From positions 23,223,608 to 23,287,607 of the forward strand of contig OU964925.1 in the NCBI GenBank assembly GCA_918807975.1: DNA of 64,000 nt, written 5' to 3'. Origin of the DNA: Aplidium turbinatum. Its lineage: Eukaryota; Chordata; Ascidiacea; Aplousobranchia; Polyclinidae. Positions 55,079 through 64,000 of the stretch are shown here, piece by piece (within the stretch, counting starts at the first letter, position 1; each line of letters opens with the position of its first letter). The notes beneath the pieces are model-generated. The model was not told where the DNA came from. It saw nothing but the letters and a program-made list of their open reading frames with translations, and made no database searches. Position numbers and translations under genes: made by a program.

Positions 55079-56600
55079 TGTTGGATTGTAGCATCGCAAC
55101 TCGTTTTAGTGATTATTTATCGCAAAGCTGTTGCGGTTTGCATTCAAAAAGTGTTTTCCTGCTGCCGATCGCTAGTTCATTTATTGTTTTATGTATCAAT
55201 ACAGCATAAAAATTTGCCCCCCACACAGAAATATGCGCAGGCCAAAGTAGCCAGCCAGGGGTCAAAGGGGGCCTCTCCCCCTGAAAAAAATTTTGCCCCC
55301 CTTTGGAAAAATCTCAACATTCTCGGGCAACAGCTACAATGATAGTGATTTTGCCCATTTAAATTTTTTCGGCCCCCCCCCTAAAAAAAGTTGCCCCCCT
55401 TGCTCTGCGGTCTGGCTACCCCTTGCTCTGCGGTCTGGCTACGGCCCTGCCCCCACGGCTTAGGCGCCTATGGATTCGGTAAAAATGGATAAAACTGCGA
55501 CAAAGCTCAGCCTACACTTTCTGCTATTGCACAACCTAGCTATCTTCATTCGAGAAATTTGGCATTAAAAATGCCAACCTGGCATCCCTGGTGCAGGACT
55601 GGCCGTTGGACCCGCGAGAGCGTGTGATAGTCACGTGATCGACGATGCGCATGCGTCGAAGTCTTTTTTCGCTTGCAAAATGCGACAAGACAGATTTCGC
55701 GCCACTCGCGTTACTTTCAACCGCGTTCAGCCGAAAGGGCGGCTATAATTTCGAATATGTTCGATACAAAAAACGAATTTCGAATATCACCTTAATCGAA
55801 ATCGAATCGAAAATCGAAATTGAACACCCCTAATTTACATGCTCAATTTTTCTGGATTTAAGCAAAGCCTTTGATATCATAAAATCTTACTAAGTAAACT
55901 TTACAATTATGGCCTTCGAGGTAAAGTTCTGAATCTTTTAAATTCCTACTTATCTAATAGACAACAATGTACTAAAATACTTGGAAATACATCTGACTTT
56001 GAACAGGTAAAATGTGGTGTCCCTCAAGACTCTGTTTTAGGGCCATTACTCTTTCTATTATATGTGAATGACTTACCAAATGCAACAAATTTTAAAACAA
56101 CATTATTTGCTGATGACACCAATTTACATATGACAGATAAAGACTTAACTTGCCTTCAAAAAAGAGTAAATAAAGAAATGAAATTTGTCGATATTTGGAT
56201 GAGACAAAATAAGCTGTCAATTAACTATTCAAAAACTGCATACATGATACGGTATATAATATGTAAAAATCCTTTCAAAGCCAAATCCTTTCAATTAAGT
56301 ATTAATGGAAATCCTATTCAACAAGTAGATTCAATTAAATATCTTGGTGTTACCCTTGACAACAAGCTATCATGGAAATCACATTTAACTTGTCTTCGCA
56401 CAAACCTAAATAAAACTTGTGGAATTTTATATAAGCTCAGACATTTTGTACCACTTAGTACATTGCGTGTTGTTTATTTGCTCTTTTTCAATCTCATTTA
56501 CAATATTCATTAATAAATTGGGATAGGGCTGATAAATCTATTTTACATCCCATAGAAGTTATTGCTTATCTTGCCTATCTTAAGGAGAATCTTTCGTTCT

Positions 56601-57064
56601 GAAATGGCGAAGAATTAACAAGACAAAGTGATTAAGCATGACAATCGACGTTAAAACTGGCCATGGATGAACTGGCGTATCCGCCGTGAGACTTAATTTG
56701 TCTGCCGAGATAGCTACTCAGACCGGACACGTTTGTCCGCTGTCAACAAAAACGAATTTCTAGGCCTGACTAAAGTAATGGCTTTCAGATTTCAGTATGC
56801 ACAAGAGAGCAACAATACGCACAAAAACACTTTCTCGTACTATAGACGCAAACAATGCAACTTTAAAACATAAAAAATAAATGTGACATGCGGTGTGTGC
56901 GTAATATTTATTAATGTTTTTTTATGTTTTAGATCTTATTTATGGTATTTATTTATAAGATTTATTTATATTATAATATATATAAGATTTATTTAAAACA
57001 ATGAAAACTATTAATACTACAAAAAGTGCTTAATGCCAAGCAAAAAGGCAAAGCAGAGCGAATT
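56601..57064. other. No gene seen
   Basis: AT-rich. At 57005-57064 it shares acaaaaagtgcttaatgcca with 48575-48600. Confidence 0.45.
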
Positions 57065-57223
57065 AAATCAAATATAGTTATTACTATCTGAAGCCTTTAC
57101 AAATTGTTTCACCTAACGGATCATCAGAAGGTCTTATGGATTCTATTTGAATAAGATCTTCTGATGATCCGTTAGGTGAAACAATTTGTAAAGGCTTCAG
57201 ATAGTAATAACTATATTTGATTT
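57065..57223. repeat. Long near-perfect palindrome, 72-bp arms
   Basis: Arm 1 (57065-57136) and arm 2 (57152-57223) are reverse complements with one mismatch seen, and a 15-bp spacer. The sequence starts aaatcaaatatagttatta and includes cctaacggatcatcagaag. Related single-arm sequence occurs at about 48600-48720. It could form a long hairpin; its origin is unknown. Confidence 0.9.
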
Positions 57224-57880
57224 AAGATTTATTTATGTTTTAGATCAGTATTTCAGAGTGACGTCACCAATCACCATTTTGTAAACCAAAACTTTTCACC
57301 GGCGAATATTTTCACTAGCCAATCGGACTAGTACTGCAACAATTCTACTAGTCCGCGAATTTTCACTAGCCATTGGCTAGCAAACTAGCGTTAAGATCGA
57401 ACTCTGTTAATACGCCACATAACTGATTTACTTCCACCAAACGAAGTCGTGTGGCTTGTTGCGTCACAATGCTCTGGGCAAGATGGAGTCGGAAAACCTG
57501 CTCGCTAACTTCCTCGGCTAGTTCCCTATTCGCTAACTTCCTCGGCTCGGCTAACCCCCTCGCTAACTTCCTCGGCTAGTTCCCTCGCTAAACCTCCTCG
57601 GCTAGTTCCCTATTCGGCTACAGTCCAATTTGGCTAGTCCGATTCGGCTAGTTCCCTATTCGGCTACAGTGTTTTTCGACAGACAACCTGCGAAAATATG
57701 CATATTATGCAAGCATTTAAGTGGTCAACTTCAATGACAACTAAGACATTCTTCTTCTTGCGTTTGAGGCCGCCACAGATCACGTTGTTACATCCAGACG
57801 CAGCAGCCAATGGATTGTGTATTCATCGAGCGTTGTTAGGTCCAAATGTCTATCTTGTTGTAACTAAGACATGCAACGCC
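57224..57880. repeat. ctcggctagttccct tandem words
   Basis: At 57500-57680 the words ctcggctagttccct and cgctaacttcctcgg recur about ten times, ending gattcggctagttccctatt. Related to the arrays at 35690 and 38340. No second inverted end was located nearby. Confidence 0.65.
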
Positions 57881-58350
57881 GAAACCCAGGTTTATTCTAA
57901 TCTGCCACTTAGGTTTTAACGTTTTCTTTTATGTCAAACACTATTTGGCAACTGTCTTTTTTTTGTTGCCACGTTTTCGCTGAAACTTTATCTCATTTAC
58001 CTCTATTGTTAATCATGAAAAATGTTGTTTTGATGTAAAACACTTATTTTGAACAAACCCAGACAACAATATTTGTCATTTTTACATTGATTTTACAATG
58101 ACCAATTTTGCCGTCTGGGAAGGCACTCAAAGGTAAACACTGGATAGAATGCAAAAGAAACGATATTAAGGAATAAAATACAAAATTCTCTAAATAAACA
58201 GAAGAGTTGGACATACATCTCTCTGGTATCATTTTTAATGTAAAAATTATTTTTTGTGGTCCCTTTGTCTGAAACAAATCCAACCTGTGCTGTTGAAATT
58301 TCCGATTTTAGTTTTGGTCTCAATCTCATCATGATTCAGAGTAAGATCTT
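57870..58350. repeat. Dispersed repeat shared with 36515-36900, with LINE piece
   Basis: From acgccgaaacccaggtttat to aaggcactcaaaggtaaaca it is nearly the same as 36515-36790, including the palindromic MITE. It then carries an antisense LINE fragment (58185-58345): MMRLRPKLKSEISTAQVGFV on the minus strand, an RT segment contiguous with the one at 36230-36511. Confidence 0.8.
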
Positions 58351-58464
58351 TGTTGGATCAGGGATGGATCCAGCCTCTAAGTGCTGCTGAAATATATTTT
58401 CATTCAAGGAGGTCACCAGTGTGGCACTGCCAAAATATGTCTCTGCTGTATTTGGCATATTGGG
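58351..58464. other. No gene seen; junction with truncated retrotransposon
   Basis: Unique-looking sequence immediately beyond the point where similarity to the Ty3/gypsy copy ends. Confidence 0.5.
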
Positions 58465-61400
58465 ATGCATAGCGAGGTTGCAGTTGGTCCATATGGCGCC
58501 TCCACGTCGGACCATGTGGCAGCACGCAGCAGACGTACCAGGAAGATTCGGCTACCCTGTCGCTTAATCACCTCGGCTGGAACCCAACGAGGATCCTGGC
58601 TCCGTCGTGGAGTGAATGATAGCGCGTAACAGGGATCTCCCGGTTTGAAATGTCGTTTTGTAACTTCAGAGGCGTCCGTGTTGTGAGGGTTTTGTCTGGG
58701 TACCACTTGAGACGGTGTGGGGAGAAGCGTGTCGATCTTGGTTCGAATCTGACGATTGTTGAGTAATTGGCTTGGAAAGTAGCCACTCGGAGTGGGCGTG
58801 CGTCGATACTGCTGTAGGAATTCCAAGACTGCTTGTTTCGGGGGCAGGAAAGATTTGCGAAGTGCTTGCTTGAACGTACGTACGAGGCGCTCCGCCGCTC
58901 CATTGGTTTCCGGATGGTAAGGGGCACCCGTGATGTGTACCATACCCCTCTCCTTACAGAAAGTTTGGAATTCTGTGGATTTAAAAGTAGTAGCATTATC
59001 GGTAACTACAGTATGGGGATAGCCGAAATGAGCAAAATCTTCTTCTAGCAGGTTGATAGTAGCTGTTGAAGATAAGGAAGTAGTAGCATGAATACAAGGG
59101 TATTTAGAAAAAGCATCAATGCTGAGTAACCAATGGTAACCCATAAATTCTACCGCATGATCTATGTGTAAGCGACTCCACGGTGCTTCTGGAACCATCC
59201 ATGATTGGACCTGGGTTTTAGATTGCGGTTGATATTCGCCACAGGTACTGCACTTGTGACAAAGTTCCGCGATGTCTCGATTGATGTTTGGCCAGTAGAC
59301 GGACGTCCTTGCCAACTGCTTCATTCTCTCAATGCCGAAATGTCCTTCATGAAGCAACTGAAGGACGGAAGGACAAAGTTTGGAAGAGATGACCACTCTG
59401 GAACCGTAAAGTAGACATCTGTAACAAGTAGAAAGAGAGTCTGCGTACTTACGGAACGGTTCGACCGGGTCTTGTGGAGAAGACTTGGCCGGCCATCCTT
59501 CATGAATGAAACGCATTACCGTGGAAATGATAGGATCTTTAGAAGATTCTTTACGCAGTGAGGCGGCATTTGGGGTCTGGACCTGCAAATCCAAAGCATC
59601 GATAGCACAGACGATATCAATGTCATCCGCACTTTCCTCTTCATCGAAGACTTTATCCCCTCCTGCTGGTAAGCGACTCAAAGCATCAGCGTTTTGATGA
59701 TCCTTTGTCTTCCTGTACTCAATAGTGTATGTAAATTGCGACAAAAAGAGTGCCCAACGAGCCAAACGATTTGCTGCCAAAGAAGGTGTCGATTTGGTCG
59801 GGCCAGAAAGACTAAGCAATGGTTTATGATCTGTGACCAAAATGAATGATCTACCAAAAAGATATTGATAGAATTTCTTTAGCGCAAAAATTATCGACAA
59901 AGCCTCTTTCTGAATTTGACTATAGTTTCTCTGAGAGGCTGTTAATACTTTTGAAACGTTTGCTATAGGCCGTTCTGTGCCATCTGGGTAACGGTGAAAC
60001 AAGGTAGCACCAATGCCCACACTAGAAGCATCACATGCGATACCTACCGGAAGTGACGCATTGAAATGTGTAAGAACCTCATCAGTAGATAGATGATGCT
60101 TCAGCTGAGCAAAAGAGTTTTCCTCTTGTTTTCCCCATCTACAAGGAATGTCCTTTTTCGTGAGATGGTATAGTGGTTCTGCTACAGTAGAAGCGTTCAA
60201 CGGTAGAAACTTCGAGTAAAATTGTAAGGAACCTAAAAATGAACGAAGAGAAGATACGTCAGTGGGGGCAGACATCTCCAGTATGGCGTTTACCTTAGGA
60301 CCTTTGGAGATGCCCTGCCTGGACAAAATGTGTCCGAGATACTCTACCTGAGGTTGTGCAAACTTACACTTGTCTTTCCTACACCTCAGGCCTTTTGAGT
60401 GAAGTCGACCGAGGAGCCGTCTAAGATTCTGGAGATGCTCCTCAGCAGTAGTGCCACTGACAAGAATGTCGTCTAGGTAGACTGCGACCCCTGGAAGGTC
60501 GGCTGTAAGGTCGTCCATGATCTTCTGAAAATAACCTGGAGCAGAAGATATGCCAAAAGGTAAAACATTTTGTAAAAGTACGCCACGGTGAGTGCTTAAT
60601 GCGAGTCGTTTTCGACTGTCGGGACCAAGTCGAATCTGATTGTAGGCATCAGCCAAGTCTATCTTGCTGAAACCGTACCCACCACCCAACTTTTGCATTA
60701 AGTCTTCTGGTAAGGGTAACGGGTGACGATGGGTCTCCAGGGAAGGGTTCACCGTGACTGAATAATCGCCACATATGCGTAACTTGGCCTTCGCTTCTGA
60801 AGAGTTTGAAGGCTTACGGACTGGAACAACCGGTGTGCCCCAATCGCAAAACTGAACTGGTGTCCATACACCACGTGCAATGCCCGAATCATAGGCTTGT
60901 GCTAAGTCCTCCTTTAGCGCGAAAGGTACAGGCCTAGGTTTGAGAAAAACAGGTTTAGCATCAGACTTAAAATCTATGTCTAGTTCATAATCTCGTAAGC
61001 ACCCGAGTTCAGGCTTAAAAACATCTTTGAACTCGTCACATAAGAGGGAGCATGCTTTCTCCAGACTCTTATCAGGCTTGTCGTATGACTGGATACTCTG
61101 TAAAGTAGAATAGTTAGACAGAAGGAATTTATCGATAGAAATTCCTAAAGACGAAATTGCATCACGACCTAGCAAGTTTAGTCCCTTGACTGTCGTGACT
61201 ACAAAAGGAATATTATCTGACCTTCCCGTGGAAGGACAAGTTACCTGGGCCGTGAAAGAACCCGTGATTGGTACTAGATGCTTGGTAGCAGATTGGAACT
61301 GCGACACTGGTGCTTGCAATTGAGGTGCGCCTACCCGAGTCCAGACGTCGTTGGAAAGGAAATTTCCATTTGTAGCAGTGTCCAGTTCTAAGTGTGTGGT

Positions 61401-62819
61401 TACCGAATTAATGGAGATCGGTACTTCCAACTTTGAATTTCGAGGTTTTCTGCAAGAACTAGAAAGCATGTTAATTTCCTCGATACAATTTACCTTAGAA
61501 GGTTTGAACTGTCTAGCTTTCTTTCGACAAACACTCTGTAAGTGTCCCGTAATATTGCAGAAATGGCAAGTGGCTTTCTTAAACCTACAATCATTGGCGT
61601 TGTGGTTGGAATTACCACAGCGATAGCATTCTTTATTTTTAGAAGAAAAGAAAGTACCTGTAAGTTGCCTAGTTTTTGGAGGTTTGCTGATGGTCCTTAC
61701 TTTCGCAACTGGTACTGGTGGAGTGCCGTAAACAGTTTCTTTGGCCACCTTGGCTGCCTCTTCGGTTTCTGATGCAACCTCCACCGCACGTTTGAAAGTA
61801 AGTTCATCAGCTCTGATTTTGAATAACGCCTTAAGCACCGCCTCGTTACCTATTGAACAAATAAAACGAGTACGTAAAGCTTCGTCCAATGGATTTGAAA
61901 TGGACGAGAAGTCACAGGTGGCAGCTGCCTGGCGTATGCGGATGGCTAGTTCTTGAGCTGTTTCACCGGGCTTGCGCTTCATTTCGCTCCAGAAACGGAA
62001 TCGCTCCCTCACGATGAAGCGTTTTGGGTCGAATTGTTGAGCCATGTAATTTGTAATTTCCGTCATGGTGAGATCGTTGACTTCTTTTGGGTTTGTTTCC
62101 TGCGCAGCCAAATTTGTTAACATTTTGTAGATTGTAGGTGATTGATTGGTGAGAAAAACCTGCGGCATTTTGTCTTGTGCGACTGAATGTGCTGCTACAA
62201 AGGTGTTAAACCTCTTCCAATAGTCTGCCCACAGTTCAGTGGTGGCATCGAACGTTACGAACTTAGGTAAAGATACCTGTTGTTGTATTGTTGTTGGTTG
62301 TGGTCTTGAAGTTTGGGCTCGCATTTCTTGTAGTTGCTCCATGAGTAGTTTTGTCTGATCTTGGTGACGTTCTTCTTGTCTGGCCATTTGTTCCTTCGTC
62401 TGGCGTTCTTGGTTGGCAATTTGTTGTTGCAGGACTTCGATAAGTTTCTCCATGTTTCTAAAATCCTGTAGAAATTCTTTAAAGATCCTGCCGGCGACGC
62501 CAGTTAAATGTCTGTTGTATTTCCAGACGTTTAATATAAAATAAACAATAATAATTGTAGCGATAGCCAACCAAGTGAGAAAACCATTTACCTCTTGTTA
62601 CTTACTGACTTATGTGCACAAAACAACTCAATATATATCAAGAAAGAAACGCAAAACAATCAACTAAGGAACGTGGTACAAAACACTTAATTGATTACAC
62701 GCGCAGTGCGGTGGTAATCAATTCCAACGTCTGTACCAGAAAACGCTGAACTGTGATTATGTAGTGACGCTGGTCACGAGTTACATATATTCAACGTAAA
62801 TAAAATGACGACTATAACA
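58465..62819 (-). mobile_element. Ty3/gypsy retrotransposon, copy 2, 3' end missing
   Basis: A fossil of the same family as 28342-33344, in opposite orientation and very similar in sequence. Its 5' LTR is at 62509-62819, with gag and two CCHC knuckles, protease, YLDD reverse transcriptase, RNase H and most of integrase following to the left. Similarity stops at about 58465. The end of the coding region, the polypurine tract and the 3' LTR are absent, so the copy is incomplete. Its gag-pol is otherwise nearly uninterrupted, suggesting a young insertion. Confidence 0.95.
62509..62819 (-). repeat. 5' LTR of Ty3/gypsy copy 2
   Basis: 311 bp, against 306 bp in copy 1, with small length and base differences (for example near 62620 and 62800). 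It is the only LTR of this copy. Confidence 0.92.
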
Positions 62820-63107
62820 ACACCTAAAATTGAGTTTAATTTCTAAAATATGAAGTAATGGTATTTGATACTGCCTGCAATATTACATAATACCTGAGGA
62901 ATCTTGCAGAAATACTTCTCAATACCGATTTACTCTGTACAAATCGGTTAAAGTTATCTTAGGGGTCAAAAACCAGCAAAAACAGAAAGTTATGAAAGTG
63001 TACTCACACTTCACTTCAGAAATTGTTCAATCGTTTTGGAAATAAAACTATGATTAAGCAATGTAACTGTTATAATATATTCCTTTCTTGGGAAACATTC
63101 CACTCAC
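62820..63107. other. No gene seen
   Basis: AT-rich flank of the retrotransposon. Confidence 0.5.
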
Positions 63108-63800
63108 CATCAATAATGCATTCAACGATCGACTCTGGTTTTAAATTTATTATTTCAGTTTTTACTGGATGTTTCCATTTCAAATTGGACCCTTTTTGTA
63201 TTCTCGTGAGGTGATCCATTGTATATCTGCCATCGATGTTTTGCCCCTCGTACGAAGCAATATACCATGTATCAATATTCCCTTTAGTCGTCAATGTGAT
63301 ATAATAGTTTCCTGCTTCCATCATGTTGTCGTCTTCAGTACTTTGAGTTGACGTACGTAACACAGGATTGTGATGACAAGACCATTGCAGCATCATTGTT
63401 TGATGGCAAGGAAACATATACTGGGTCATGTTCTGCAAGAAGAGCACACAAGTTGAGTAATCGTTCCTCGTGTGGGATAGTATTCATTTTGAACAAATCT
63501 AGCTGCTGTAAGACACCGGCTTATGGGTGTCCCGATAGAAGGATAACTCCGTTCGTACTATTTTTTTCTTTTTAGTCAGGATTTGATCTGAGGATTTCAT
63601 GCAACTCTTCTACACTCGTTGCTGGTCCTTTCCGTCCTTTACACAATTCCAAACATTGTTGAGTGTAATTTGCTTGGTTCTTTGCTGTTTCAAATTTTTC
63701 TGAAATTTTTAATTCGAGGAATTGCTGTTGTTTACCTACCCAGTCCTTCTTCATGCCATTGAGAATCTTGACTATAGATTTTAACCCTTTAATTGGCGGT
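63108..63800 (-). pseudogene. Broken gene of an uncharacterised multicopy family
   Basis: Minus strand, in order: VKILNGMKKDWVGKQQQFL, then NYTQQCLELCKGRKGPATSV, then IVRTELSFYRDTHKP, NTIPHEERLLNLCALLAEHD and IDGRYTMDHLTRIQKGSN with LKWKHPVKT. From memory, the order 'GP.TS...L......PD......RTELS..R.TH', '.I.HEERL.NLC.LL' and 'Y.VDHL.R......W.YP' belongs to an uncharacterised invertebrate family. It has a few breaks and is treated as a fossil. Family recall is not checked. Confidence 0.55.
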
Positions 63801-64000
63801 GGGATGGCACAACAGATAAGGTGTTGTCTTTCCAATTATGCAGACCTGGTTCGACTCCCTGCTTAAGCTGATTGTTGAAAACACCGCTCACCTCTACTCA
63901 GGGTGTAATAAATTGGGTGGGCGTAGTTGCTAAAGTAAAGGCGGCCGAGAGAAAGGACCGGCCACCCCACTCTCTTTAGTGCCGAAAGCTTAGTACAATG
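63790..64000 (+). mobile_element. tRNA-derived SINE, another family, running off the right edge
   Basis: A-box-like tggcacaacagataaggtg and B box ctggttcgactcc are about 35 nt apart, followed by a SINE-like body (gtgggcgtagttgctaaagt). The acceptor arms are not paired, so it is not a functional tRNA. It continues past 64000. Confidence 0.65.

Larger units (their letters stand above)
54441..55832 (-). mobile_element. Complete non-autonomous hAT element inside the LINE
   Basis: Inverted ends taggggtgttcaatttcgat and atcgaaattgaacaccccta, with an exact 8-bp duplication atttacat at 54433-54440 and 55833-55840. It keeps only the hATC dimerisation-domain end of a transposase (about 54640-54790, minus strand) and a palindromic MITE (54992-55078). 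Its relative is at 33985-35683. Confidence 0.95.
54375..56600 (+). mobile_element. LINE reverse transcriptase (CR1/Jockey-like), split by a hAT
   Basis: The left part codes TRIYDELLSAMNQKE. After the hAT insert (54441-55832) it continues CSIFLDLSKAFD, then GVPQ, GPLLFLLYVNDLPNA, FADDTNLHM (catalytic FADD, about 56107), NKLSINYSKT and IKYLGVTLDNKLSWKSH. These are successive reverse-transcriptase motifs of a CR1/Jockey-group LINE. It is truncated at both ends and has a few frame changes. Confidence 0.88.

Noticed and set aside
63108-63434. A host gene exon with donor gtgagt at its left end
   Set aside because: The frame continues naturally past that GT, and neighbouring segments in other frames belong to the same degraded protein, so splicing is not needed to explain it.

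Overview
This is animal DNA: AT-rich, with multi-exon genes, GT-AG introns and dense mobile elements. The one host gene recognised is par-3 (PARD3), the cell-polarity scaffold, on the minus strand. Twenty coding exons can be placed between 23438 (start codon) and 2782. Their phases join without conflict into 3009 nt, or 1003 codons, with no stop. They encode the N-terminal oligomerisation domain, three PDZ domains, the aPKC-binding/phosphorylation motif and the conserved block after it. The C-terminal part of the gene lies beyond the left edge. The organism cannot be named from sequence alone. The mix of Ty3/gypsy, CR1/Jockey-like LINEs, tRNA-derived SINEs, hAT, mariner and small foldback elements suits a marine invertebrate, and a tunicate is a low-confidence guess.

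Layout. 1-830: 3' part of a broken gene from an uncharacterised multicopy family. 1499-2361: foldback element. 2782-23438: par-3, whose introns hold palindromic MITEs, a hAT-type MITE, a 5'-truncated LINE, a SINE and a minisatellite that splits PDZ3. 23.7-28.3 kb: a hAT MITE, a second foldback element interrupted by a ZBED-like hAT transposon, and LINE debris. 28342-33344: a Ty3/gypsy LTR retrotransposon with two nearly identical 306-bp LTRs. 34-38.4 kb: a hAT remnant carrying a foldback element, then a 'ctagt' repeat region holding LINE pieces and a mariner. 39.8-43.4 kb: a LINE tail, SINEs and a second ZBED-like hAT with two further levels of nesting. 44.2-47.4 kb: a decayed ZMYM1-like hAT. 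48.2-53.1 kb: a hAT element, a MITE and a three-copy inverted repeat complex around a third foldback family. 54-56.6 kb: a tandem repeat and a LINE split by a hAT element. 57-58.4 kb: a long palindrome and repeats. 58465-62819: a second Ty3/gypsy copy, opposite in orientation and lacking its 3' end. 63.1-64 kb: a broken uncharacterised gene and a SINE.

Outside par-3 the window is almost entirely a layered record of transposition. Many insertions can be bounded exactly, because 8-bp target-site duplications survive (at 1499-2361, 16354-17315, 23702-23990, 24908-27488, 34315-35196, 42348-42609, 48164-49141, 49564-49903, 50953-51201 and 54441-55832). The least explained structure is a set of foldback elements. 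Their long inverted ends are built from short, tandemly repeated, GC-rich 'words' (ttcggcgagt, taggcgct, ttggtcgaca), and each makes an 8-bp duplication.
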